Source of the DNA: Desulforamulus ferrireducens
GTDB taxonomy: Bacteria; Bacillota; Desulfotomaculia; Desulfotomaculales; Desulfotomaculaceae
DNA: 64,000 bases
Assembly: GCF_002005145.1 (NCBI RefSeq)
Contig: NZ_CP019698.1
Location: 620,001-684,000, forward strand
Reading direction: 5' to 3'
Under the pieces are notes generated by a model that was not told the origin of the DNA, made no database searches, and was given only the letters and a program-made list of their open reading frames with translations. Below are positions 53,481 through 62,958 of the stretch, one piece after another (the stretch's first letter is position 1; every line of letters begins with the position of its first letter). The translations under genes and the position numbers were made by a program.

Positions 53481-55199
53481 CCTGAAATATTCATATAAAA
53501 AATCTGTTGAGCTTTAAAACCTTAGTGCAATAAGAATTAATAAGCCTTTAGCATATCACCCATTAAGTGAAATGAAAGCATGGAAAAAGAGCCCAAACTT
53601 TGGTATTGTAATGGTGTTGTGCAAACCAACCTTTACCAAAGGAGGACTCTTCTTATGAAAAGTGTACAGGAATATAGCATGAACTTCAACTCCCGAATAA
53701 AAGTTAATTTTAATGGTGGCGACCTAACTTCAGATGCAGGGTTGTTATTGTATAAGGAATTTGATTATAAACTCGGCCTTTCAGAAACTGTTGAAAAAAT
53801 GCTGGTAGTTGATGACCCTGTTATGCACCGAGATCATCCTAATAGTGATGTGGTTATCCAAAAGCTTTATCAACATCTTGCTGGTTATCACGCTGATGAT
53901 CATGCGGATGACTTAAGCGAAGAACCCCTACTCACCGCTATACTGGGAAAAAAGCGCTTGGCCTCGCAGCCAACAATCTCCCGGTTCAATGAAAAAGCAA
54001 ATATTGCAACTGCAAAATCATTGGAACATATTAATGAGATCTTACAAAAGCGAGTATATATGCTTAAACCCCAAGACCAGTTTGTTATGGATCTTGATTC
54101 TTCCGGCTTTACTGCTTACGGTAATCAATATGGAGCAAACTTCAATTCTCATTATCAAGAGCGGGGGTTTCACCCTCTATTTTGTTTTGACGGACTGACA
54201 GGTGATTGCCTTAAAGCCGAGCTTCGTGCTGGCAACGTATATACTTCTCGTCAGGTGGTGCGATTTGTCGGTCCACTCCTTAAAAGGTATGAGACTTGGG
54301 TTAGCAATCCTTTAATTGTTTTGCGCGCAGATAGTGGTTTTGCCGTTCCGGAACTCTTTAAACTAGTAGAAAACAAGGGTCATAAATATGTAATTCGCTT
54401 AAAAGCCAATGCTCGTCTTCAATCTGTTGCACATTCCATGGCGGACCAAGTATTAAACCCTGAAAGACTACATGAAAGGCAAGTCCACTACCGGGAATTT
54501 CTGTATCAAGCCAGTAGTTGGGATCGTGCCCGCCGCGTTGTTGTCAAAATGGAACGGCCTGCTGGACAATTGTTCTTTGAATTCACGTTTATCGTGACAA
54601 ACATGGAACTACAACCGCGTAATATCGTTCGTTTTTACTGTCAACGTGGGCATATGGAAAACTTTATTAAGGAAGCCAAAAATGGATTCGCTTGTCACAA
54701 AATGAGCAGCACTAACTTTGAATCCAATGCAGTAAAACTGCAGTTATCCATGTTGGCATACAACTTTAACAACTGGTTTCGCAGGTTGTGCTTGCCTGAA
54801 CCAATGAAACCAAACCGAATGGAGACACTGCGGTTGAAATTAATCAAAATTGCAGGGAAACTGGTACGTTCCGCTCGCTACTGGACCTGGAAGTTATGCA
54901 GCTCTTATATATACCAAAATTCATTTATACAAACCTTGCAAAATATAAGCAGCTTGCCTTGTTTTTCGTAAATAAATAAATTACTAAAAAAACTAGTTTT
55001 AAGCCGTAATTAAGAAACAAGGGGCAGCTATAGCTTCAAATCATCCAGTTTTATGCATCTCTTACATCGTATACCATGTCAATGCCTTGTGCGTGTTTTT
55101 TACAACAGGTTACAGGGCCAACATGAGAAAGCAAGATATATCTTAACACCATTTTGTTACAAAATTTCCATGGCCTATTATGGCTATGAATATTTCAGG
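53481..55199 (+). mobile_element. IS1380-family element, copy 2 (1719 bp)
   Basis: Same terminal inverted repeats as copy 1, target duplication ATTAT (53476-53480 and 55200-55204). Confidence 0.95.
53655..54971 (+). CDS. IS1380-family transposase, copy 2
   Basis: The encoded 438-residue protein is identical to copy 1, so both copies are probably active or only recently transposed. Confidence 0.92.
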   Translation: MKSVQEYSMNFNSRIKVNFNGGDLTSDAGLLLYKEFDYKLGLSETVEKMLVVDDPVMHRDHPNSDVVIQKLYQHLAGYHADDHADDLSEEPLLTAILGKKRLASQPTISRFNEKANIATAKSLEHINEILQKRVYMLKPQDQFVMDLDSSGFTAYGNQYGANFNSHYQERGFHPLFCFDGLTGDCLKAELRAGNVYTSRQVVRFVGPLLKRYETWVSNPLIVLRADSGFAVPELFKLVENKGHKYVIRLKANARLQSVAHSMADQVLNPERLHERQVHYREFLYQASSWDRARRVVVKMERPAGQLFFEFTFIVTNMELQPRNIVRFYCQRGHMENFIKEAKNGFACHKMSSTNFESNAVKLQLSMLAYNFNNWFRRLCLPEPMKPNRMETLRLKLIKIAGKLVRSARYWTWKLCSSYIYQNSFIQTLQNISSLPCFS

Positions 55200-55273
55200 A
55201 TTATGTGTGTTTCAAGAAAACCAATGCGATATACTTTTGTTCCTAGTTCATCTAACTTAATTCGGTTTACCAT

Positions 55274-55706
55274 ATTATCACCTTAAATGAAACTATTTTA
55301 GTGGCTATTGGATGAACTACTATGCTCAATCACCATCCATTTTACTAACCAAATAAATATTCTATTTGAATTATAATAACCCTGTAGATATTGCATAAAA
55401 TATTGAGTTTATCTCTATGAAAATGCTCTTGGGGGTGGTAGACACCGGTGGCGGGGTTGCCGGTTGGTGATAATGCAAAGAGCTATATCCCCCGCTTTTA
55501 GTGTTGCTAGCTTTGGAGTCTTGTGTTTTTCACGGGTACGGTGGCTGTCAAGGCTTCCTGAAATTTTAGGGGTGATACTAAAATAGGTTTACTCTTCCAA
55601 AGTGTTAGCCTTACTTACGGGTATGGCCGCCGGCAAAGTGCTGGCTTTGCTTGCAGTTTCCGGTAACGTGACTAATTTGGGATCAGCCATATGGGGGTCT
55701 TTCCCT
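55274..55706. other. Non-coding or decayed stretch
   Basis: No frame with ribosome-binding site. Fragments such as GGTGGCGGGGTTGCCGG and GTATGGCCGCCGGC look like decayed coding sequence, but I could not assign it. Confidence 0.35.
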
Positions 55707-56013
55707 AGGATGATTAAATGAATGCAGCGGGGCTGGAATATACGCTGCAGCAAGAGGGTTTTTCCACGGTGCTTTGTCTGGATGTGGTCGCCACGAAAAG
55801 GGTGTTAACAGAGAAATTGGAGCAATTCTATATGTTTGTTTGCTCTAGCGTTGCCCGATGGCATTGACTATGAATTATGAAGGCTAGTCAAGGAGCGCAG
55901 CGATATTCCTGTAATACTATTAACGGCTGTGGATGATGAGGTAAATGTGGTGATAGGTCTCGACATGGGGGCGAATGATTATATAACCAAGCCCTTTCGT
56001 ATTCGTGAACTCC
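55707..56013 (+). pseudogene. Decayed duplicate of the response-regulator gene
   Basis: Closely matches the first ~330 bases of the intact regulator at 57577 (shared words GCAGCGGGGCTGGA, ACGCTGCAGCAAGAGGG, GTCAAGGAGCGCAGCGATAT, ATATAACCAAGCCCTTTCG). The start region is deleted, frameshifts and substitutions have accumulated, and similarity stops after GAACTCCTC, at the end of the receiver domain. No DNA-binding domain remains. Confidence 0.85.
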
Positions 56014-56287
56014 TCATCCCACGCGGTTCCAGGCAAAAATACTCTATAGCATTTGCTATATATACAGGCAACCCGCTCATGGTAACACCTCCCTGGGGCT
56101 CTATATACAATTACTATTTTTGTAATTTCAGTTACTGTACAGCTAATAATGTAAATTAGAAAATCACCTGTATTTTCATGAATTCCAGGTGATGGGCAGA
56201 TTAGATTCTGCTATGTTTGGAAGGCCGATGTCAAAGGAATGTTTTTCTTACACTGGTTTTTGATATTGGATAATTAGTTATGATTAA

Positions 56288-57184
56288 TTAATTTATCAAA
56301 CCCCGTTTTTCGCCCTTTGAATTAATTAATCTTTTAGCCTTTTCAGTATAAATATTGTAGCCTTTATAAAGCTCTTCAAAGAAAGTATCATTTGCATTTA
56401 CGTTTTGGGGGTCGGAATTACTTAGCATTAAGAAGGCCCCTTTTTTACTTGCAGTATCATAAAACCTTGCAAGCTCGATTTGTTTGTCGTCATTAAATTC
56501 AAATTCACAATAAGAAGTAAAACTTGAGGTAGTATTTAAGGGCCTGTAAGGAGGGTCAAAGTATACCAGGGTGTTTTCATCTATCAAATTTAGACACTCT
56601 CTGTAATCACCTTGTGCAATTGAGACATTTGTTAATGCCTTGCTGACGGCTCTTAGGTTGGATTCATCGCATATGGTGGGGTTCTTATAGTTACCCATAG
56701 GGACATTGAAATGACCTTGTTTATTGACACGAAATAATCCATTATAACAAGTACGGTTGAGAAAAATAAATTGACTAGCCCGCTCGATTGTTTTCTCACT
56801 GTAATTCTGGAAATCAAAATTCTGCTTGTTCTGATTAAACTGGCTTCGAATCTCGTAATATAATTGTTTTCTACCACTTTTATCCAAGGAGAGATATTTT
56901 TTTTCTAGATCCTTGAGAGATTCAATTAGTGTTTCTACGTCTTTTTTTATGACCAGATAATTAATAATTAGTTCTGGGTTTATATCCAAAATGTGGAATT
57001 CGTCGATATCATAGTTTTGTATTAGTTCAAATAGTACAGCACCGCTTCCCACAAATGGTTCTATATATCTTTTTATTCTACCTTCAAATAACTCAGTTGG
57101 GTAATATTTTCTGAAGATAGAAAGTAGTTGTGTCTTTCCTCCTGCCCACTTTAAAAATGGTTTAGCGTATAGATTCTGGCCCAC
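56288..57184 (-). CDS. Dam-family adenine-N6 DNA methyltransferase, second copy, C-terminus shortened
   Basis: A 298-residue D12-class methylase (KPFLKWAGGKTQLL, EPFVGSGAVLFEL, DPPYRPLNTTSSFTSY). Similar in type to the enzyme at 45999 but clearly a different lineage. The family usually ends INSxGxKRGxxxEVLVxNY; here the frame stops after INSKGEKRGLIN, losing the last strand, so activity is uncertain. GTG start with GGGGGAAAAATTAA. No endonuclease gene is adjacent; it may be an orphan or the remnant of a second restriction-modification system. Confidence 0.85.
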   Translation of the reverse strand: MGQNLYAKPFLKWAGGKTQLLSIFRKYYPTELFEGRIKRYIEPFVGSGAVLFELIQNYDIDEFHILDINPELIINYLVIKKDVETLIESLKDLEKKYLSLDKSGRKQLYYEIRSQFNQNKQNFDFQNYSEKTIERASQFIFLNRTCYNGLFRVNKQGHFNVPMGNYKNPTICDESNLRAVSKALTNVSIAQGDYRECLNLIDENTLVYFDPPYRPLNTTSSFTSYCEFEFNDDKQIELARFYDTASKKGAFLMLSNSDPQNVNANDTFFEELYKGYNIYTEKAKRLINSKGEKRGLIN

Positions 57185-57536
57185 TTAATTTTTCCCCCAA
57201 CTCATTTTTAGAGACACATTAATTTTAACAGTTCTAAGGGTATTTTAACAAAGTTTCACTATAAGATAAGTGAAACCTTGAAGTTTGAAGTAATATAATT
57301 TAAATGAATTGTTCGAGGTATTGCACATGAAATGTTAGCGACATAAATAAATTAATCAGAATTGCAGACTTGAGTAATCAATTGGTTTATCTCAACAATA
57401 TTAGCGGACAAAGTTGGTATTATTAAAAGAGTGTTTTATTAATGTTGATCCAAATAATAATATACATATCAAACAGCCTCTTTTATATAGTTTTAGCACA
57501 TAAATTTAAACAGGGAGCTTTAGGTGGTAACTCTGT

Positions 57537-57542
57537 TATAAT
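57537..57542 (+). promoter_or_regulatory. Likely -10 of the two-component operon
   Basis: TATAAT 35 bases before the ATG of the response regulator; no good -35 seen. The rest of 57185-57536 is AT-rich without a gene. Confidence 0.45.
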
Positions 57543-57576
57543 ATACGGACAGTAATAAAGATAAGGATGATTGGAA

Positions 57577-58260
57577 ATGAAGATTTTGTTGGTGGAAGAT
57601 GATAAAACCATTGCAGCGGGGCTGGAGTATACGCTGCAGCAAGAGGGTTTTGCCACGGTGCTTTGCCTGGATGTGGCATCTGCAAAAAAGGTGATAGCAG
57701 AGGAGTTGGAGCAATTTGCTTTATGTTTGTTTGATCTGGCGCTGCCCGATGGCAGTGGTTATGAATTGTGTAAGCTAGTCAAGGAGCGCAGCGATATTCC
57801 CGTGATATTTTTAACAGCTGTGGATGATGAGGTTAATGTGGTGATGGGCCTTGATATGGGAGCGGATGATTATATAACCAAGCCCTTTCGTATTCGTGAA
57901 CTCCTTTCCCGGATTAAGTCGGTTTTGCGGCGATATAATAAGCAGGCGCAGCCTAAAACAGTGCTGGAGATAGAGAACATCCGCATTAATACCCAGGAGG
58001 GCAAGGTTTATAAAAATGGCCAGGAGGTGCTGCTAACTGCTTTGGAATACCGCCTATTACTAATCTTTGCCAACCATGTGGGACAAGTCCTCTCCAGAAG
58101 TCAACTGTTAGAGCAGATTTGGGATGTGGCCGGGGATTTTGTAAACGATAATACCTTGACTGTTTATATCAAGAGGTTGCGTGAAAAATTAGAGGATAAC
58201 CCACAGAACCCGACCATTATCAAAACAGTGCGGGGTTTAGGCTACAAGGTTGGTGATTAG
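57577..58260 (+). CDS. OmpR-family response regulator
   Basis: A 227-residue regulator: receiver domain with acidic pocket Asp8-Asp9, phosphoacceptor Asp53 (LFDLALPDG), Thr80 and Lys102 (KPFRIREL), then an OmpR winged helix (LEYRLLLIFANHVGQVLSR, NDNTLTVYIKRLREKLED, IKTVRGLGYKV). ATG at 57577 with AAGGATGA. First gene of a module with kinase, ABC ATPase and permease, the arrangement of antimicrobial-peptide sensing and detoxification systems. Confidence 0.93.
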   Translation: MKILLVEDDKTIAAGLEYTLQQEGFATVLCLDVASAKKVIAEELEQFALCLFDLALPDGSGYELCKLVKERSDIPVIFLTAVDDEVNVVMGLDMGADDYITKPFRIRELLSRIKSVLRRYNKQAQPKTVLEIENIRINTQEGKVYKNGQEVLLTALEYRLLLIFANHVGQVLSRSQLLEQIWDVAGDFVNDNTLTVYIKRLREKLEDNPQNPTIIKTVRGLGYKVGD

Positions 58261-58261
58261 T

Positions 58262-59263
58262 ATGCTGCGTAATCCTGAAATAAAGCTTTTCCTGCTAATC
58301 ATGTGCGCCATCAGCTTGGTGGCCGTGGCTGTGGTCGCGGCTTTCTCACTCTCCGCGGCAGTACTTACTTTCTTTACCACCACTTTGCTCATTGGATGCA
58401 GTTTGCTTTTTACCCGCTGGCGGTATCGGGAAATAGCAAAGCTTTCTGGTTATTTGCGCAAGATTAGCAGCGGTGATTATACCCTGGATGTCCGTGATAA
58501 CCGGGAAGGTGAGCTGAGTATTTTAAAAAATGATATTTATAAAGTGACGTTGTTGTTGGCAGAGCAGGGGGCCCAATTACAACGGGATAAAATCAAGCTC
58601 ACAGAAGCCATTGCGGATATCTCCCATCAGTTGAAAACCCCGTTAACTTCCATGCTGGTGATGGCAGACTTATTGAGTGATGGCCGTCTTGCTGAAAACA
58701 AAAGAACAGAATTCATCCGCAATATCCGTGTACAACTGGAACGCATTGAATGGCTGGTCTCTTCCTTATTAAAGCTATCTAAAATTGACGCGGGAACCGC
58801 CCAGTTCAAAAGGGAGGCCGTCCCAGTCAAAAAGCTTATTCAAAAGGCCCTCGAACCGGTTCTTATTCCCATGGATATCAAAGAACAAACCCTTACCATT
58901 AAAGGAGAGGATACCGTCTCTTTACTGGGCGATTTAAACTGGACCGCAGAGGCGTTGCTCAATATTATCAAAAATTGTGTGGAGCATACTCCCGAGGGTG
59001 GGGTAATCTCCATTTCTTTTTCTGAAAACCCCTTGTTTACAGAGATTGTCATTGCAGATAACGGCCCAGGAATTCCTCGGGAGGATCTACCTTATATTTT
59101 TAAGCGTTTTTACAAAGGAAAGAATGCCGCTGAAGATAGCGTTGGTATTGGCCTTGCTATGGCCCACAGCATTATCACCAAGCAAGCTGGGGATATTGAA
59201 GTTAAGAGTAAGCCGGGCAGGGGTACTCAATTTCTAATTAAGTTTTATAAGCAAATTATCTAA
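58262..59263 (+). CDS. Sensor histidine kinase
   Basis: A 333-residue kinase with two close N-terminal membrane helices (about 8-28 and 33-52) and almost no extracellular loop, so it is an intramembrane-sensing type that likely reads its signal through the ABC transporter. His122 (DISHQLKTPLT) is the phosphorylated residue; N, G1 and G2 boxes are NIIKNCVEHTP, DNGPGIP and GIGLAMA. ATG at 58262 with GGTTGGTGATT; two bases after the regulator stop. Confidence 0.92.
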   Translation: MLRNPEIKLFLLIMCAISLVAVAVVAAFSLSAAVLTFFTTTLLIGCSLLFTRWRYREIAKLSGYLRKISSGDYTLDVRDNREGELSILKNDIYKVTLLLAEQGAQLQRDKIKLTEAIADISHQLKTPLTSMLVMADLLSDGRLAENKRTEFIRNIRVQLERIEWLVSSLLKLSKIDAGTAQFKREAVPVKKLIQKALEPVLIPMDIKEQTLTIKGEDTVSLLGDLNWTAEALLNIIKNCVEHTPEGGVISISFSENPLFTEIVIADNGPGIPREDLPYIFKRFYKGKNAAEDSVGIGLAMAHSIITKQAGDIEVKSKPGRGTQFLIKFYKQII

Positions 59264-59318
59264 GTGACAATATTGTCACCTGGGGAGTCACGGAGAAGTC
59301 ATTTTAGGCAGATATACT
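59264..59318 (+). promoter_or_regulatory. Palindromic operator and promoter in front of the ABC genes
   Basis: GTGACAATATTGTCAC (59264-59279) is a perfect 16-bp palindrome starting directly after the kinase stop codon. Two AGTCA words 11 bases apart follow (59286, 59297), the spacing used by OmpR-type dimers, then TATACT (59313-59318). The -35 is poor, as expected for an activated promoter. Confidence 0.55.
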
Positions 59319-59350
59319 GAAACCAACATCACAAGTAATGGAGGTTTACC

Positions 59351-60034
59351 ATGGAAATATTAAAAATCGAACATCTGTCTAAAATATATGGGCAGGGCGA
59401 AACAGCAGTCAAAGCCCTGGATGATGTCTCCTTCTCTGTCAAGAAAGGCGAATTTATTGCTATCATCGGTCCCTCCGGTTCCGGAAAATCCACGCTTTTG
59501 CATCTGCTGGGGGGCGTGGACCGGCCCACCAGTGGCAAGGTGCTGGTGGACAACACCGATATTTATCAGCTGGACGAAACGCAACTGGCAATCTTCAGGC
59601 GCAGACAAATCGGCCTGATTTATCAGTTTTACAATTTGATTCCGGTGTTAACGGTTGAAGAAAATATCACTCTGCCTTTGTTGCTGGATGAACAGCAGGT
59701 GGATAAAAAACAATTGGCTGAACTGGTGAGCATCTTAAACCTGGAAAATCGCCTCACCCATTTGCCCAATCAGCTATCCGGTGGGCAACAACAAAGGGTC
59801 TCCATCGGTAGAGCGTTAATCAGCCGGCCGGCCTTGATGCTGGCCGATGAGCCAACGGGTAATTTAGATAGTAAAAACAGCAGAGAGATTATCGACCTCT
59901 TAAAAATGTTCAATAAGAACTATAAGCAAACACTCATTGTAATTACCCACGATGAACGAATTGCCTTGCAAGCGGATCGTGTCATTGCCATAGAAGATGG
60001 CAGAATTGCCAAGGATGAGGTGATTCGTCCATGA
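59351..60034 (+). CDS. ABC transporter ATP-binding protein (MacB/BceA type)
   Basis: A 227-residue ATPase: Walker [10 protein letters not shown]-loop YQFYNLIP, signature LSGGQQQR, Walker [14 protein letters not shown] and H-loop THD. It drives the FtsX-type permease encoded next (ATGA overlap). GGAGGTTTACC precedes the ATG. Confidence 0.95.
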   Translation: MEILKIEHLSKIYGQGETAVKALDDVSFSVKKGEFIAIIGPSGSGKSTLLHLLGGVDRPTSGKVLVDNTDIYQLDETQLAIFRRRQIGLIYQFYNLIPVLTVEENITLPLLLDEQQVDKKQLAELVSILNLENRLTHLPNQLSGGQQQRVSIGRALISRPALMLADEPTGNLDSKNSREIIDLLKMFNKNYKQTLIVITHDERIALQADRVIAIEDGRIAKDEVIRP

Positions 60035-62628
60035 ACATTGTTAATAAGCTAACCATCCGGCACCTAAAAGAAAACAAGAGACGAACCCTGGTCACCATCA
60101 TAGGTGTCATTATTTCCGTCGCTATGGTAACCGCTGTGGCCACCCTTGGTGTATCCTTTATGGATTTATTACAAAGGCAGGCCATTGAAAGAGATGGAGA
60201 ATGGCATGTCCTTTACAAAGATGTGAACAAAGCTCAACTGAAAGCCATTGAGCAGGATGAGGAAACAAAGGCAGTGGTTCTCTCCAGGGAGCGTGGCTAT
60301 GCTCTCTTGGATGGCTCACAAAATATTAACAAGCCCTATCTATTTATCAAAGAGTATAATGCCCAGGGCTTTCAACAGTTTCCCATAGAATTAAGTACCG
60401 GGCGACTGCCCCAGGCAGCCCACGAAGTTGTGATTTCCGAAGAAATTATCAGCGGTGCCAAGGTGGAATACCGGCTTGGTGACCAAATACAATTGGCGGT
60501 GGGTCAACGCCAACTGATTGATGGGGGCAGTCAAGTCCTTCAGCAAGGTCAGCCCCTGGTCAGGGAGGCTGGGCAAGTTAAAGAAACACTAATCAATACA
60601 AGGGCTATGAGTTACACCGTTGTGGGAACCATTAAACGTCCCAGTTGGGAACCTACCTGGGCGCCGGGCTATACCATCATTGGCTATGTGGATGAAGAAC
60701 TGCTTAGCACAAAGGATGCCGTGGATGCTCTGGTCGTGTTGAAAAAAGTGAAGGGTTCCTTATTTGCCCAGGCAGAGGAATTGGCCAGGGCAAATAAGAT
60801 AGAAAAGGTAGAATTTAATAATGCTTTGTTGCGCTTTTATGGGGTAGTTAAGGACGATCAATTGCGGAGTACCTTGTATTCCTTTTTGACCACCATTATG
60901 GCGGTTATTGTGATTGGCTCAGTTTCACTAATCTACAATTCCTTTGCCATTTCCGTCTCGGAGCGCGCTCGCCATTTGGGGATGTTATCCAGTGTGGGGG
61001 CCACCAGAAGGCAAAAGAGAAACTCTGTGTTTTTTGAAGGTGCTGTCATAGGTCTCATCAGTATTCCCATAGGAATTCTTTGTGGTCTGGGGGGGCTTAG
61101 CGTCACCTTTTGGTTAATTAACCCCATTTTCGAAGGGGCCTTGGGAATCACCCAAAGGCTAACTGTGGTTGTAACCCCCCTATCGATTCTGGCAGCCTGT
61201 GCCATCTCTATCCTGACAATCTTTATCTCAACCTATCTACCAGCCCAAAGGGCTTCGAAAATTTCTGCCATCGATGCCATTCGGCAGACAACTGATATTA
61301 AGCTGACAGGGAAAGCTGTGCAAACCTCTAAATTTATTCGGCGGCTATTTGGCATCGAAGCAGAAATTGGCTTGAAAAACCTGAAAAGAAACAGGCGCAG
61401 GTACCAAGCGACGCTGTTTTCACTGATAATTAGCACTGTCTTGTTTCTGGCTGTATCCTTTTTTACTGCCAGTTTACAAAAATCCATTGAGCTTTCACAG
61501 GATGGTATAAATTTCGATATTCAAGTATCCAGTAGTAATGTGGCAAGCGAAAGGGAAGAGCAGTTGCTGAAAGCCATTGCATCATTGGATGATGTAACGG
61601 AATCAAGCATCAAAAGAGAGGTAGAGCTGACCACCTGGTTAGAAGAGGAAGCCATAGCCAAAGAATTACGGGAGCAGCTAGGGCAGGATAGTGGCCTAGT
61701 GGAGAATGGAAAATATGCCTATTATGTCAATTTGCATGCTCTGGATGAGGCAAGCCTCCAGCGATATGCCAGGGAGGTAGGGGTAGATTACCAGGAGCTA
61801 CAAGATCCGTCAAGGCTATCCTGTATTGTTATTGATACCATTAACTATAAGGATGAGCAAGCAAAGAAGTATGTTGAAACAAAAGCCATCCATACAGAAA
61901 TTGGTCAATCCATTGATTTATTCTTTACCAATCCGGAAACCCAGGGAGAGACACATTTGCACCCTTTGGCCATCGTCGCCTTAACCAAGCAATACCCCAT
62001 GGGGGTTATGCCAGCGGGGTTAAGCGGGCTGAATATCATTGTCTCTGAGCAGGTCATGGATCGCTTGTTGGAGGACCATAAGATAACCGGCGTTCAAACA
62101 CAGCTCTTCTTAAAAAGTACTGACCCCATGAAAACACAGCAGCAAATCGAGGAGATGAAAGAGAGCCAGTTGATGATTTACAATGTCTACCGCTCTAGAC
62201 AACAGGAAGAGCAAATGCTCTTAATATTGTCGGTGTTTACCTATGGCTTTATCTCACTCATTACGGCCATATCTATCGCTAATATTTTCAATACCATCTC
62301 CACCAGCATTGCTCTGCGCAAGCGGGAATTTGCCATGCTAAAGTCCGTGGGCATGACACCAAAGGGTTTTAATAAAATGCTCAACTACGAGAGTATCTTT
62401 TATGGCATTAAGACGTTGCTCTATGGCCTGCCACTCAGTATATTGGTGATGTATCTCATCCACCGGTCCTTGATGAACAGCTTTAGCTTTGGTTTCGTCC
62501 TGCCTTGGGCCAGTATGTTCTATGTGATTGCTGCTGTGTTTGTCATCGTTACTTCTGCTATGCTGTATTCCAGTGCTAGAGTAAAAAGGGAAAATATTAT
62601 AGATGTTTTAAAGCAAGAGAGTATCTAG
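60031..62628 (+). CDS. FtsX-family ABC permease
   Basis: An 865-residue permease: an N-terminal helix, a first extracellular MacB-like domain (about 45-270), three helices with the FtsX region (AISVSERARHLGMLSSVGAT), an internal helix near 475, a second extracellular domain (about 490-720) and three C-terminal helices (SIALRKREFAMLKSVGMT). Such permeases move or sense peptides and lipids in the envelope rather than pump across the membrane. With the upstream kinase it likely forms a sensor complex. Confidence 0.9.
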   Translation: MNIVNKLTIRHLKENKRRTLVTIIGVIISVAMVTAVATLGVSFMDLLQRQAIERDGEWHVLYKDVNKAQLKAIEQDEETKAVVLSRERGYALLDGSQNINKPYLFIKEYNAQGFQQFPIELSTGRLPQAAHEVVISEEIISGAKVEYRLGDQIQLAVGQRQLIDGGSQVLQQGQPLVREAGQVKETLINTRAMSYTVVGTIKRPSWEPTWAPGYTIIGYVDEELLSTKDAVDALVVLKKVKGSLFAQAEELARANKIEKVEFNNALLRFYGVVKDDQLRSTLYSFLTTIMAVIVIGSVSLIYNSFAISVSERARHLGMLSSVGATRRQKRNSVFFEGAVIGLISIPIGILCGLGGLSVTFWLINPIFEGALGITQRLTVVVTPLSILAACAISILTIFISTYLPAQRASKISAIDAIRQTTDIKLTGKAVQTSKFIRRLFGIEAEIGLKNLKRNRRRYQATLFSLIISTVLFLAVSFFTASLQKSIELSQDGINFDIQVSSSNVASEREEQLLKAIASLDDVTESSIKREVELTTWLEEEAIAKELREQLGQDSGLVENGKYAYYVNLHALDEASLQRYAREVGVDYQELQDPSRLSCIVIDTINYKDEQAKKYVETKAIHTEIGQSIDLFFTNPETQGETHLHPLAIVALTKQYPMGVMPAGLSGLNIIVSEQVMDRLLEDHKITGVQTQLFLKSTDPMKTQQQIEEMKESQLMIYNVYRSRQQEEQMLLILSVFTYGFISLITAISIANIFNTISTSIALRKREFAMLKSVGMTPKGFNKMLNYESIFYGIKTLLYGLPLSILVMYLIHRSLMNSFSFGFVLPWASMFYVIAAVFVIVTSAMLYSSARVKRENIIDVLKQESI

Positions 62629-62639
62629 GATGTGGATAC

Positions 62640-62674
62640 GAGAGGCGGGTGTTTATGCCCGCCTCAATTTTTTT
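62640..62674 (+). terminator. Terminator of the ABC module
   Basis: GAGGCGGG pairs perfectly with CCCGCCTC, followed by AATTTTTTT. The stretch 62675-62958 holds no credible gene. Confidence 0.9.
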
Positions 62675-62958
62675 CAGCAACAACAGAAAAGACAAAGCAA
62701 TTTGTAAAAAGACATTATTCCAATGGAATCTTATAATTAGTTCACCATATAAAAGCTTTAATTTGCTAAATATTAGAAACAGGTTAGGCCAAGACAAAAT
62801 TTTTATAGCCATAACAAAAAAATTTATACCCTACTGACATACAGTTGTCGTACCCAATTGCTAACATAAATTTAGAAAATAAAAAAGGAACTGGTTAACC
62901 AAAAACCTTTGCGTTTTATGTGGTGAAAACTTTAGGTTTGCGAAAGTGAGGTAGCCGC

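Larger units (their letters stand above)
53133..55273 (-). pseudogene. PBECR-like nuclease-fold gene split by IS1380 copy 2
   Basis: Minus strand. The N-terminal fragment starts with ATG at 55273, AAGGTGATAAT upstream, and reads MVNRIKLDELGTKVYRIGF up to the insertion at 55200. The rest runs from 53480 to 53133. Removing the IS and one ATTAT restores an open frame of about 138 codons through IIKLLGISCSRSEILLGR. The C-terminal part (IIQNPDYVGLH, HMLVAVRLTG, AYPITQAKLDYYINKGYV) resembles PBECR2-type toxin nuclease folds; that family call is by pattern only. No immunity gene was identified. Confidence 0.8.

Noticed and set aside
55929-56159. Separate 76-aa gene
   Set aside because: It is a surviving piece of the decayed receiver domain, joined to unrelated sequence.
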